A stretch of DNA of 64,000 nucleotides from CAZYTX01 sp964650485. GTDB taxonomy: Bacteria; RBG-13-61-14; DATKZS01. Below are positions 43,750 to 52,634 of the stretch, piece after piece; the stretch's first letter is position 1; each line of letters starts with the position of its first letter. The notes beneath the pieces were generated by a model. It saw only the letters and a list, made by a program, of their open reading frames with translations. It had not been told where the DNA came from and searched no databases. The DNA is taken from the NCBI GenBank assembly GCA_964650485.1, contig CAZYTX010000001.1, positions 62,001 through 126,000 of the forward strand. The letters run 5' to 3'. A program made the translations under genes and the position numbers.

Positions 43750-43889
43750 TTTTCCTCCCGATGGCCCGGAACGAGCTTTCACTCCCTAAGGGCTATAAAA
43801 CTGCATCACAAAATTTTAAACAAAAACTTGGATCAAGGCAACAGGGAATTTCGCAGGGTGTGCTCAAAATTTCTTTTCTGGCCTCGGAC

Positions 43890-43914
43890 GGGAAAAAGTA
43901 CCGGGAAAAAGTAC
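43890..43914. repeat. Short tandem repeat upstream of the DMT-type gene
   Basis: GGGAAAAAGTAC occurs twice (43890-43901 and 43903-43914), one base apart, in the 262-base gap between the PilB-like gene and the DMT-type gene. No gene is seen in that gap. The repeat could be a regulator site. Confidence 0.45.
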
Positions 43915-44011
43915 TTGCAAGGCTGGCCGCCTGATGCTAAAATGGCATTCAAGAAACCGGGTACACTACACCTTGGTCTGCGGGTAAACATATCTTAATG
44001 AGGAGAAGGTT

Positions 44012-44914
44012 ATAATAGACTGGATTTTTTGTGCCGGTCTGGCGGTGGGAGCTCTTGGCTCCATTGCCATGAACGTTGGCAATGGCGTGCAGAAGATGAA
44101 GGTTCATGTTCTGACCAAGGGCTGGGCCATGTTTTCCCGCGAGTACCGCCGGGACCGCACGATCTGGCTTATGGGCGTAATAGGCTCCACCATCAGCGCC
44201 GGGCTCTTCTCCTATGCCATGAAGCTCACGGATAAGCCCTCCCTTATCTCTTCCCTGGTGGGGATAGGTCTTGTCGCCCTGGTTGTCTTTGCCTGGATGG
44301 TGTTAAAGGAAAAGATCGGCCCGCGCGAGATAACGGGCTGCGCACTGGTGGTTATCGGCACCACTGTCCTCGCCTACTTCGACCTCCCGGTCAAAGACCC
44401 GGCAATCTTTGTGCGCGCCGAGCTTATTACCTACATCGGGATCATTCTGGCGGCTTTCACGCCTTTGGTCGTATACGCCCTGGTCACCAAGAATCTGCAC
44501 GGGGTCATCTTCGGTTCCCTGGCCGGGACGTTCATCGGCATCGGGTTGTTCATCGCCGACATAGCCCTGGTCGAGTCCGGCGGGAGCTTCCTGGGACAGC
44601 TCAAAAACCCCTATCCCTACGTGGCCATGGTCGCCGGCCTTTCCGCCCTGTCAGTCACCCAGGTGGGTTTCCTGCGGGCCCGGGCCGTGGTGGTCGTGCC
44701 CTGCCAGAACTCCTTTTCCATTTTAGTGACCTTGCTTCTCGAGTACCTGGTGTACACCATCCACCTGAGCCCTCCCCAGTACGTGGGAATCGCCGTACTC
44801 ATACCCGGCGTGATAGTGCTCTCCACCACTTCCGCGAGCGCACGCGAGTTGAATGACAAAGACGGCCCTGGCGAGGACGGCAAAGAAGAGGGGGCTTACG
44901 AGCAATCCGTGTAA
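44012..44914 (+). CDS. DMT/EamA-like integral membrane protein without a standard start codon
   Basis: Nine or ten hydrophobic helices along about 300 residues, in the drug/metabolite transporter style (WIFCAGLAVGALGSIAMN, LMGVIGSTISAGLFSYAMKL, ELITYIGIILAAFTPLVVYA, VGIAVLIPGVIVLSTT). The reading frame opens at 43988, GGAGAAGG lies at 44002-44009, and the first membrane helix begins right after it, yet no ATG, GTG or TTG occurs before GTG 44045. Starting there would cut the first helix. I place the start at ATA 44012 or 44015, a rare codon, as the best fit; a sequence error is possible. The transport substrate is unknown. Confidence 0.65.
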   Translation: MIDWIFCAGLAVGALGSIAMNVGNGVQKMKVHVLTKGWAMFSREYRRDRTIWLMGVIGSTISAGLFSYAMKLTDKPSLISSLVGIGLVALVVFAWMVLKEKIGPREITGCALVVIGTTVLAYFDLPVKDPAIFVRAELITYIGIILAAFTPLVVYALVTKNLHGVIFGSLAGTFIGIGLFIADIALVESGGSFLGQLKNPYPYVAMVAGLSALSVTQVGFLRARAVVVVPCQNSFSILVTLLLEYLVYTIHLSPPQYVGIAVLIPGVIVLSTTSASARELNDKDGPGEDGKEEGAYEQSV

Positions 44915-45010
44915 GAAAAAGATATCTTTCCTGTCCGTGCCGCGGTGATCAATCCCCGCCAATCTCGTAGCAGCCGTCATCGTTGACCTTGATCCGAGCA
45001 GGGACGCGCT

Positions 45011-45266
45011 TCATCTCCTGTAAAGTTCATCCCTTGACTCCCGGTAGACCTCGGTAGCGGAGACCCCGGCCTTGACAAAGGCCGACCTTGACTCCAGTAT
45101 CTTCTGGCGAGCCTCCATTTTCCTGTAGTGCTGGTATTCTTCATAGGGCATAATCACCGCAACGGGCTTGCCTCATCTTGGTCACAACTATGTCTTCTCT
45201 GTTTTCCGCGGCTGTTTTAATGAGCCTGCTGAAGTCTCTCCTGCATTGAGACATGCTAACGAACAT
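45011..45266 (-). pseudogene. Phd/YefM-type antitoxin with a one-base frameshift
   Basis: From ATG 45266 the minus strand reads MFVSMSQCRRDFSRLIKTAA and EDIVVTKM; the family continuation GKPVAVIMPYEEYQHYRKME appears only after skipping one base near 45172, and then runs to TGA at 45013-45011. The second part fits the Phd/YefM antitoxin pattern of prevent-host-death proteins. Without the shift the frame ends at the CTATGA that overlaps PYEE. A 21-codon frame (44949-45014, start overlapping the stop as ATGA) follows where a toxin gene would be, but is too short to identify. The rest of the gap 44915-45285 holds nothing else. Confidence 0.7.
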
Positions 45267-45285
45267 GGTTTTAATATGGTTCTCA

Positions 45286-47157
45286 TCACTCAAAATCCAC
45301 CTCATAATGCACGGTGTACCTTGCCAGGACCTCGGACACCTTTGACTTTATGTCTTCCGCGTCCGCGCCCTTTGCCGGCTTTATGCGTATCCTTGCCGCG
45401 GTCCCGTGCACCTTGTCCTCGCCCACCTCGACCTTAACGCTCTCGGCAAGGTCGCCTAGCTTCTTGAGCTCCTCCTCGTACGCCAGCCTGGTGGCCTCCC
45501 ACCTGAGGGCCGGCTTGAATATCTTTCCCACCGCGGTGAGCGGTATCCTGTCAACGATGTACACATCCTTTGGCACCGCGGCCCTCTCGCCGATGTTCTT
45601 CTTTGCCCACTCCATGACCTCCTCCCGGTCAACGTCCGCGTCCTCGGAGGCCTCCACGAACGCCACCGGCACCTCGCCGGCGTGCGCGTCCGGTCTTCCC
45701 ACCGCGGCCGCGGTCTTTATGCCCGGCATCTTATAAAGCGGCTCCTCGATAGTGTCCGGGTCAATGTTGTGTCCCCCGCGTATAATGAGGTCCTTGCGCC
45801 TGCCTGTTAGCCAGAAGTAGCCGTCCTTGTCCTGCCGGCCCAGGTCCCCGGTGTTGAACCACTCGTCCTGCACCCAGATACTCTTGTTGTGCACGTCCTC
45901 CACGTAGCCCTTGAACACGCACGGCCCGCTGATACATACCGACCCGATCTCGTCCGGCGCCGCGTCCCGCACGTACTTGCCCTCCTCGTCCAGGACGGCT
46001 ATCTTCATCTGCTGGTAGGGCAGCCGGATGCCGATGCTCCCCACCTTCCTCTCCCCGTCCTTGGGGTTTATAGCCGAGGCGCAGGCAGCCTCGGTCAGGC
46101 CGTACCCTTCTAAAATCTTCATGCCCGTGTACTTCTCGAACTTGTTGAACAGCTCCACGCTCAGGGGCGCGGCCCCGCACACCACGTAGCGAAGCGAGGA
46201 TATGTCCGCGTCACCCACCGGTATGTCCAGCAGCACCGAGAGCACGGTGGGCACGCAGGAGAAAAACACCGGCTTGTAATGCTCCACTATCCTGTAGAAG
46301 TTCTTCATGATCCCCTGGTCACGGTAGCCCGAGGGAGAGAGCATGACCACGTGCGCGTTTATGGAAAAGGGCATGAGCCCGGTCACGCAGGTGCCGTTGC
46401 AATGGAACAGGGGCAGTCCCACCATCACGGTCTCGTCCGGTTGCAGGTCGCTGCCTGCGCGCAGGTCCCAGCACAGCACCGCCTCGTTGTAATGGGTGCG
46501 ACGCGCCAGCTTGGGCCTGCCGGTTGTCCCGCCGGTGTGGTAGAGGGATGCGATGTCGTCCGGGTCTATCACGCGGCCGGTGGTCAGCCGGTCAGCGGGG
46601 TACTCCTCCACCTTTTCCTCGAACCCGTATATGCCACGGGACTCGTCCGATGGACCCATCACCCGTAGCACGTGCTCCAGACCGGGCACGTCCTTCCTGA
46701 TGCTCTCCACCTTCTGCCAGATGTCCGTGCCGGGGAACTCGCCCAGGGCCACCAGCACCTTTGTGCCCGCGGCCTCCAGGATGTCCCTTATGGTCCGGGG
46801 CTCGAGCATGGGGTTTATGGGGTTCGCAATGCACGCGGCCTCGCCTCCCCAGAGCACGTAGTGCACCTGTGGCAGGTTGGGCAGGATGTAGCTCACCACG
46901 TCGGTCTTTTTCAATCCCAGGTCCGAGAGCAGGTTGGCCGTCTGCCGGATTTTTCCCATGAGCTGGACGTAGGTTATCTTTTGCGGCTTGTCGTACTCCT
47001 CTCCCTTCATGATAAAGCTTATGGCCGTAGAGTCCGGGCCCATGTCCGCGCCCCTCTGGATAAGCTCGTACGTGCTCCTCTCCGGCACCCGCTCGGAAAG
47101 CGGCGTCTTCTCTATCTCCTCAATGTCCGCAACGTTCCTGATTTTAAAGCTCTCCAT
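45286..47157 (-). CDS. AMP-forming acyl-CoA synthetase
   Basis: 623 residues from the ATG at 47157, preceded by AGGAGG. ANL superfamily: the P-loop-like motif YHTGGTTGRPKLA, the A5 region GYGLTEAACAS, the hinge region WFNTGDLGRQDKDGYFWLTGR and the catalytic Lys in TAVGKIFKP. It activates a carboxylic acid to acyl-AMP and then acyl-CoA. The C-terminal ~90 residues after the Lys form an extra domain. Substrate (fatty or aromatic acid) is not clear; the nearby iorAB genes, which handle aryl pyruvates, make an aryl acid worth considering. Divergent from the FrhB-like gene. Confidence 0.88.
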   Translation of the reverse strand: MESFKIRNVADIEEIEKTPLSERVPERSTYELIQRGADMGPDSTAISFIMKGEEYDKPQKITYVQLMGKIRQTANLLSDLGLKKTDVVSYILPNLPQVHYVLWGGEAACIANPINPMLEPRTIRDILEAAGTKVLVALGEFPGTDIWQKVESIRKDVPGLEHVLRVMGPSDESRGIYGFEEKVEEYPADRLTTGRVIDPDDIASLYHTGGTTGRPKLARRTHYNEAVLCWDLRAGSDLQPDETVMVGLPLFHCNGTCVTGLMPFSINAHVVMLSPSGYRDQGIMKNFYRIVEHYKPVFFSCVPTVLSVLLDIPVGDADISSLRYVVCGAAPLSVELFNKFEKYTGMKILEGYGLTEAACASAINPKDGERKVGSIGIRLPYQQMKIAVLDEEGKYVRDAAPDEIGSVCISGPCVFKGYVEDVHNKSIWVQDEWFNTGDLGRQDKDGYFWLTGRRKDLIIRGGHNIDPDTIEEPLYKMPGIKTAAAVGRPDAHAGEVPVAFVEASEDADVDREEVMEWAKKNIGERAAVPKDVYIVDRIPLTAVGKIFKPALRWEATRLAYEEELKKLGDLAESVKVEVGEDKVHGTAARIRIKPAKGADAEDIKSKVSEVLARYTVHYEVDFE

Positions 47158-47302
47158 GACCGATCCTCCTATCCGGTTTTTGCGCCTCATGATACTATCC
47201 GAGTACAGGGATGACAACTTTCGGCAGCAAGATGAAGCAGGCCATGCACAAGGCCTTCAAACAAGCACCTCCATGATACTAATTTCATACAATTATCATC
47301 AT

Positions 47303-47331
47303 TTGACTGCCCCTTCGGTAAAATATAGAAT
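47303..47331 (+). promoter_or_regulatory. Sigma70-type promoter of the FrhB-like gene
   Basis: TTGACT (47303-47308), a 17-base spacer and TAGAAT (47326-47331). Transcription would start near 47338, so the true start codon of the gene is probably GTG 47356 or TTG 47362 rather than TTG 47344. Confidence 0.6.
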
Positions 47332-47355
47332 GATCTGCAAATTTTGCCGGGGAGA

Positions 47356-48462
47356 GTGAATTTGGAACTAAAGCTTAAAAAGGGCCCCCAGGACCTGGAA
47401 CAGAGGGTTATCAAACAGGGGCTGTGCTGCGTTTGCGGGGGTTGTATAGGGCTGTGCCCGTACTTCCTGGTCATGCAGGAGCACGTGGTATTAATGGAGC
47501 CCTGCGGCCTGACAGAGGGGCGCTGCTACGAGGTCTGCCCACGCACGGTGGTGGACGTGGATGCCATGAACCAAGAGGTGTTTGCAGAGCCTCGAAAAGA
47601 CTACGTGCTGGGCGCCCACCGCTCGGTGATGATGTCCCAGTCCCTGGACCAGGGTGTAAGGGAAAAGGGGCAGTACGGGGGCACGGTGAGCACCCTGCTG
47701 ATACACGGCCTGGAGACGGGCGCCATTGACGGGGCCATACTCTCGGGATCATCCTCGCGCTACAGCCTCTTGCCCGAGCCGCTGCTTGCCAGGAGCGCGG
47801 AGGAGGTGCTCTCAGCTTCAGGGTCCAAGTACACCGCCTGTCCAACCTTGAATATCCTGGACAAGTCCTTGAGGCAGTGCGATAAGCTGGCGGTGGTGGG
47901 AAGGCCGTGCCAGGTCATCGCGCTCAGGAAGCGCATGGCCTGCGATCCGGAAGTGGGGGAAAAGATAGCGCTTGTAATCGGGCTGTTCTGCATGTGGTCC
48001 CTGGACTACAGGCGCATGGCAGCGCACCTCGCCGATAAGATAAACCTTGACAGCGCCAGCAAGGTGGACATCCCCTACAACAGGTTCGTGGTGGTCACCG
48101 AGGAGGGTTCCCTGGACCTTGATTACGAGACCATAAAAGAAATGCGGAACCCCACCTGTGATCTGTGTTTTGACTTCACCTCAGAGTTCGCCGACCTCTC
48201 GGTGGGCAGCACCGAATGGAAGGACGACTGGAACACCCTTATCATAAGGAGCGATGCCGGGTATAAAGCCGTGCAGCAGGCAAAGGCCGCGGACAAGCTG
48301 GCTGTCGAGCCCCTTCCCGATGACAGGGTCGAACTCCTTAGAAAGGCCTCCCTGGACAAGAAGAAGAGGGTGCTGGAGGCCTTGTCAATGGAGACCTGTC
48401 CTGCGCCCGACTACCTGGTGATCAGCGAAGAGGAGAAGCAGGCCATTACCGGCGCAAAGTAG
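47356..48462 (+). CDS. FrhB/F420-hydrogenase beta-subunit family Fe-S protein
   Basis: 368 residues from GTG 47356; TTG 47362 has a better spacing to GGGGAG. Family signature: CCVCGGCIGLCPYF cluster motif near the start, GRCYEVCPRT, KGQYGGTVSTLL, SGSKYTACPTLNIL, VVGRPCQVIALRKR, and a C-terminal PTCDLCFDFTSEFADLSVG cluster region. Proteins of this family oxidise or reduce F420 or ferredoxin and bind FAD and 4Fe-4S clusters. Bacterial members often serve ferredoxin-dependent reactions. It lies between a CoA ligase and iorAB. Confidence 0.85.
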   Translation: MNLELKLKKGPQDLEQRVIKQGLCCVCGGCIGLCPYFLVMQEHVVLMEPCGLTEGRCYEVCPRTVVDVDAMNQEVFAEPRKDYVLGAHRSVMMSQSLDQGVREKGQYGGTVSTLLIHGLETGAIDGAILSGSSSRYSLLPEPLLARSAEEVLSASGSKYTACPTLNILDKSLRQCDKLAVVGRPCQVIALRKRMACDPEVGEKIALVIGLFCMWSLDYRRMAAHLADKINLDSASKVDIPYNRFVVVTEEGSLDLDYETIKEMRNPTCDLCFDFTSEFADLSVGSTEWKDDWNTLIIRSDAGYKAVQQAKAADKLAVEPLPDDRVELLRKASLDKKKRVLEALSMETCPAPDYLVISEEEKQAITGAK

Positions 48463-48496
48463 CAGGGTTTTATCTCATTGCGATAAAAGGCGGCCC

Positions 48497-49120
48497 ATGA
48501 AAAAAGAAACGACCATAAGCGCGATAATTGCTTTGTTTGTCATGCTGGCGGTTCTGCCGCAAAGCTCATCAGCCAGGGAAGGCTTTTACATGGGCACTGG
48601 CCTGGGGATGGACGCGCCCGTTTTCCAGGACCACCTTGACGACTTCGAGCCGGAGACGGGCCTGTGTCTCGAGTTCGTGCATCTCGGCTACAACTTCAGC
48701 GACCGATGGGGAGTAGGTTTCCAGTGGGGACGCGCCGCTGGCAAGGCCGATTTTAGCGGGCTCATAGGAGACGACGATGCTTTCTGGGGCCAGCAGTACG
48801 TAACCATGACCGGCCGCTACACTCATGAGCTGAGGGAGTCATGGGACCTATATGCAGAACTGGGACTGGGGCACTATACCTTTGTGGGCGAGTCGAGGCT
48901 GGGAGAGATAAGGTCAGACCCCGCGGTGGGGGGCAAGATCGCACTGGGAGCTTCCTACCACCTGGGCAAGTTCTACCTGGGCCCTGAACTCGGCTTCCAC
49001 TATGCGAGCTTTGACAAAGCGCACGTTGACATGTTGGGCGATGACCAAAAGATCGAGGAACTGGGAGACGCGGGCATGGCTTTCCTGCTGCTAAAAGCGG
49101 GCTATTTCTGGAGCAGGTGA
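48497..49120 (+). CDS. Outer-membrane beta-barrel protein
   Basis: 207 residues. A clear signal peptide (MKKETTISAIIALFVMLAVL, cleavage after SSA). The rest alternates polar and aromatic/hydrophobic residues as in small barrels of the OmpW/OmpA-like type, for example FYMGTGLGMDAPVF, FVHLGYNFSDRWGVGFQWG and KFYLGPELGFHYASF, ending in GYFWSR with aromatic residues close to the C-terminus. No catalytic motif is seen. Its 34-base distance from the FrhB-like gene may be accidental co-transcription. Confidence 0.75.
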   Translation: MKKETTISAIIALFVMLAVLPQSSSAREGFYMGTGLGMDAPVFQDHLDDFEPETGLCLEFVHLGYNFSDRWGVGFQWGRAAGKADFSGLIGDDDAFWGQQYVTMTGRYTHELRESWDLYAELGLGHYTFVGESRLGEIRSDPAVGGKIALGASYHLGKFYLGPELGFHYASFDKAHVDMLGDDQKIEELGDAGMAFLLLKAGYFWSR

Positions 49121-49172
49121 AGGGATGAAGGAGTGCCGCTACAGTGAATAATAAAAAAACACGGAGAAGAAA

Positions 49173-51107
49173 ATGAACCCAATCTTCCAGGACGAGCCGG
49201 GAAAGACCGTGCTCATGATGGGCAACGAGGCCATTGCCAGGGGGGCATTGGAGGCGGGGGTTGACTTTACCAGCTCATACCCAGGCTCGCCGGCCTCCGA
49301 GATCCAGGAGGTGCTGGCAAGGGCGGCAAAGACATTCGGCCACCACGCCGAGTGGGCAGTGAACGAGAAGGTGGGGCTCGAGGCCTGCGTTGGGGTTTCC
49401 TTTGCCGGGCTCCGCTCGCTTTCAGCCCTCAAACAGAACGGGCTTAACGTGGCCTCCGACGTGATCAACACCATGAACCTGGCAGGCACCAAGGGCGGCA
49501 TAGTGCTCCTGGTCGCGGACGACCCTGCTGCCCACAGCTCCACCAACGAGATGGACTCCAGGGCGCACGCGAGGCTGGCCGAGCTTCCCCTGCTCGAGCC
49601 TGGCAGCATCCAGGAGGCCAAGGACATGGTGCGCTACGCCTTCGAGCTCTCGGAGAAGCACAAGCTCATAGCCATCGTGCGCTCGGTGACCAGGATCTCC
49701 CACGCCCGGGCCAACGTCACCCTGGGCGAGCTGCCGGGACGAGACAGGAAGCCGCAGGTGGGCGAGTTCGACCGGTTCCTGGCACATCCCATCATGCATC
49801 CATTGCTCCACCAGAAGAATGAGGCCATAAGGGTTGAGTTCGAGACCTCGGAGTTCAACCAGTACCAGGGACCGCCCGACGCGGAGATCGTGATAATAAC
49901 CTCGGGCACGGGCGTCATGTACTCGTGGGAGGCCGTGCGCGCCCTGGGTCTCAAGGACAGGGTGGGCGTGCTCAAGCTGGGCACCACCTGGCCAATCCCG
50001 AAAGACCTTGTCATGAAGCACCTTTGGCACGCGCGCGAGGTGGTGATAGTTGAAGAGGTGGACCCGTTCCTGGAGGACAACGTAAAGGTGGTGGCAGCCT
50101 CCGGAGTGTTCGACGAGCTGGATGTGCCAAGAATCTACGGCAAGCGCACCGGTCACGTGGCCGGGCCGCGCGGACCCGGCATCGGCGAGATGGACGTGGA
50201 CGTGGTGGCCGGGGTCCTGTCCAAGCTCACTGGCAAGCAAAAGCCCAAGCGCTCGGAGAAGTTCGAGAAGGCATCCCAGGAGCTCTCCGGGTTCGGCCTG
50301 CCCGGGAGGGAGTGGGCCTTCTGCGCCGGGTGCCCGCACCGGGCAAGCTTCTGGGCCATGCGCACCGCGCTCAAGCTCGACGACCGGCAGGGGTTCGTGC
50401 TCGGCGACATCGGCTGCTACTCCATGGGCGTAGCCAAGACCGGCTACAGCCTCTCAAGGAACCTCTCCTGCATGGGCTCAGGCATAGGGCACGCGAACGG
50501 GCTCGGCCAGATAAAAGACCTGAACCAGCCAGTGATAGCCATAGCCGGCGACTCCACCTTTTATCACTCCTGCCTTCCGGCGCTCGCGCACGCGGCCTAC
50601 AATAGGGCCAACTTCGTGTTCGTGGTCCTGGACAACACCGCGACTTCCATGACCGGGTTCCAGCCGCACCCCGGGACCGGTAAGAACGCGCTCGGAGACC
50701 CGGTCGAGCCTCTGGACATCCCCACCGTGTGCAAGGGCTTCGGCCTTGACACCGAGGTTGTTGACCCCTTCGATTTCGAGGACACGGTGGCCTTGCTTTA
50801 CGATTCCCTCCACGAGAACAAGACCAAGGTGCTGGTGTTCAAGCACAAGTGCCAGTTGATCGAGCAGCGGGAGCTTGTGGAGGAGAGGCCCAGGGTGTAC
50901 GTGGACCCCGAGGTGTGCGTGGGCGACGAGTGCGGGTGCGTACGGCTGTGCTCCAGGGTGTTCGGCTGCCCTGCGCTCATCTGGGACCAGGAGGCCGGGA
51001 AAGCGGTGATAGACGAGGTCATCTGCACCAGGTGCGGGTTCTGCATAAACGTCTGCCCACAGGGGGCGATCAAGGTGGAGGGTGATAGCGCGGAGGCAGT
51101 GGCATAG
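49173..51107 (+). CDS. iorA: Indolepyruvate:ferredoxin oxidoreductase alpha subunit
   Basis: 644 residues; CGGAGAAG precedes ATG 49173. The pyrimidine-binding domain begins GNEAIARGALEAGVDFTSSYPGSPASE. The ThDP domain has CAGCPHRASFWAM, GDIGCYSMG, IAGDSTFYHSCLPAL and DNTATSMTGFQPHPG. At the C-terminus two cluster motifs occur, CVGDECGCVRLC...C and CTRCGFCINVCP. IorA with IorB converts aryl pyruvates (from aromatic amino acids) and CoA to aryl-acetyl-CoA, CO2 and reduced ferredoxin, or the reverse. It is a second, distinct 2-oxoacid oxidoreductase in this window. Confidence 0.94.
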   Translation: MNPIFQDEPGKTVLMMGNEAIARGALEAGVDFTSSYPGSPASEIQEVLARAAKTFGHHAEWAVNEKVGLEACVGVSFAGLRSLSALKQNGLNVASDVINTMNLAGTKGGIVLLVADDPAAHSSTNEMDSRAHARLAELPLLEPGSIQEAKDMVRYAFELSEKHKLIAIVRSVTRISHARANVTLGELPGRDRKPQVGEFDRFLAHPIMHPLLHQKNEAIRVEFETSEFNQYQGPPDAEIVIITSGTGVMYSWEAVRALGLKDRVGVLKLGTTWPIPKDLVMKHLWHAREVVIVEEVDPFLEDNVKVVAASGVFDELDVPRIYGKRTGHVAGPRGPGIGEMDVDVVAGVLSKLTGKQKPKRSEKFEKASQELSGFGLPGREWAFCAGCPHRASFWAMRTALKLDDRQGFVLGDIGCYSMGVAKTGYSLSRNLSCMGSGIGHANGLGQIKDLNQPVIAIAGDSTFYHSCLPALAHAAYNRANFVFVVLDNTATSMTGFQPHPGTGKNALGDPVEPLDIPTVCKGFGLDTEVVDPFDFEDTVALLYDSLHENKTKVLVFKHKCQLIEQRELVEERPRVYVDPEVCVGDECGCVRLCSRVFGCPALIWDQEAGKAVIDEVICTRCGFCINVCPQGAIKVEGDSAEAVA

Positions 51108-51158
51108 ATTTTTAAAGTCAATATTATGAAAGACGGGTAAAAAGAAAGGATATTCACA

Positions 51159-51785
51159 ATGACCATCGAAAAAGATCCCATTAACCTTGTGATCACCGGC
51201 GTGGGCGGACAGGGGAACATACTGGCCAGCCAGCTCACCGCCACCGCGGCCATAGCACAGGGACTGCACTCGTCCATCGGCGAGACCTACGGGGCATCGC
51301 AGCGGGGCGGCTCGGTCATGAGCCACGTGCGCTTCTCGCGCGAGTTCCAGTACGGGCCCCTCATACCCAAGGGTGACGCGGACGTTATAATCGGGTTCGA
51401 GCCTTTGGAGACCCTGCGCGTGCTGGTGGACTTTGGTAATGATAATACCCGGGTCATCTTCAACCCCCGTCCCAACTACCCCATAGGGGTGCTCTCCGGA
51501 CAGCAGCAGTACCCGGCCATGGACGAGCTCTTCGCAAAGATAAAAGACCTGGCAGCGTCCGCCCGGGTGGTCAAGGCCACCGAGCTTGCAAAGGAGCTGG
51601 GCACGCTGGTGGCCCAGAACGTGGTCATGGTGGGTTCCCTGGCAGCCTCCGACCTGCTCCCGGTTCCGGTGGACTCTTTCAAGCAGACCATCAAGGAAAT
51701 TTTCGAAGATGAAAAAAAGCGCGAGTTCAATATGAAAGCCTTTGAACTCGGGGTAAGGGGCTACGAGGAAGCCGAAGATCTCTAG
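51159..51785 (+). CDS. iorB: Indolepyruvate:ferredoxin oxidoreductase beta subunit
   Basis: 208 residues. The 2-oxoacid:acceptor oxidoreductase gamma-type domain: VITGVGGQGNILASQLTATA, SIGETYGASQRGGSVMSHV and IGFEPLETLRVL. It partners IorA 51 bases upstream. AAGAAAGGA lies before ATG 51159. The pair is complete and of normal length. Confidence 0.93.
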   Translation: MTIEKDPINLVITGVGGQGNILASQLTATAAIAQGLHSSIGETYGASQRGGSVMSHVRFSREFQYGPLIPKGDADVIIGFEPLETLRVLVDFGNDNTRVIFNPRPNYPIGVLSGQQQYPAMDELFAKIKDLAASARVVKATELAKELGTLVAQNVVMVGSLAASDLLPVPVDSFKQTIKEIFEDEKKREFNMKAFELGVRGYEEAEDL

Positions 51786-51808
51786 CTTGGGCTGTCTCAT
51801 GCGGATAT

Positions 51809-51824
51809 CTCCGCCTTTGCGGAG
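51809..51824 (+). terminator. Hairpin after iorB
   Basis: CTCCGC (51809-51814) and GCGGAG (51819-51824) with loop CTTT, 23 bases after the iorB stop; TTTT follows nine bases later. A preceding GCGGA (51801) offers an alternative pairing with TCCGC. A weak terminator candidate. Confidence 0.4.
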
Positions 51825-51884
51825 TAGCCGAGTTTTGCAAGAACAAGAAGCGTTAATATCTTGCAGGTCACGCTCGGGCGGGCA

Positions 51885-52406
51885 CTACAAGCCAAGGACT
51901 TCTCTCAGCTTATCGAGCGTCTCCTGTCCTTCCCGGCTGCCGCAGAGCACGGGGCAGTCCTCTGGTGCGGCCTCGCCGTTTATGAGCGCGTTGGCAAAGG
52001 CCATGCAGGTCTCGTACCCGCACTCTTTGCACCCGGCCTTCTTGGGCAACAGCTTGAACACCTCCATGATCGAGGGCGGGTTGTAGGGGGTGTGGTCGGG
52101 CTCGATCTCGTGCTTGCTGGACTCCACCTCGGATAGAAGCTCCAGCACTTTGCCGGCTGCATCCCGGGCCTTGGCATTGTCAAGGAACCCGCCCACGTGC
52201 ACCTTGTCCGGCTCCACGCTCACCGGGTGGCCCTCCCACTTGAACCTTATAAAAGGCCCCTTGGGAAAGTACTGCGCTCCTTCCTGGGTGGCGTTTAGAT
52301 AAGGAAGCAGGTCTGACAAGTCCTGGTCAAGGCAGGCTCTCGCGCTCACTATCTCAGAACTGAAATGACACGGCGGCCGGAAGACTTCTATCTCTCGAGC
52401 ATGCAT
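51885..52406 (-). CDS. DUF3786 domain protein with C-terminal Fe-S motif
   Basis: 173 residues. The middle part (YFPKGPFIRFKWEGHPVSV) resembles the DUF3786 family; the C-terminus has FKLLPKKAGCKECGYETCMAFA and CPVLC, four cysteines as in the Fe-S domain of the corrinoid/CODH-acetyl-CoA synthase gamma subunit. It probably holds one 4Fe-4S cluster and may bind a corrinoid or act in C1 metabolism, but no such genes are adjacent. It is convergent with iorB. Upstream, 52407-52634 contains no gene I can support. Confidence 0.7.
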   Translation of the reverse strand: MHAREIEVFRPPCHFSSEIVSARACLDQDLSDLLPYLNATQEGAQYFPKGPFIRFKWEGHPVSVEPDKVHVGGFLDNAKARDAAGKVLELLSEVESSKHEIEPDHTPYNPPSIMEVFKLLPKKAGCKECGYETCMAFANALINGEAAPEDCPVLCGSREGQETLDKLREVLGL

Positions 52407-52634
52407 ACGACCCCCACCTTAAATGATATTCGTAATAAAAACATAAACATAACCTCACGAAGATTTCAACCCCCTGGTCTCCTCTATGAAGGGTGGCGCA
52501 AACAGCCTGTGTGTGCAAGAGTAAGCGTCCGGCCAACTGCCCCTTATAATCGGAGAGCATATTGCATATGAATAGCGGATGCAACGGGGGGTATGGTTGA
52601 CGTTGCAAGATGCATCATGCGCCTTTTTGATTCT

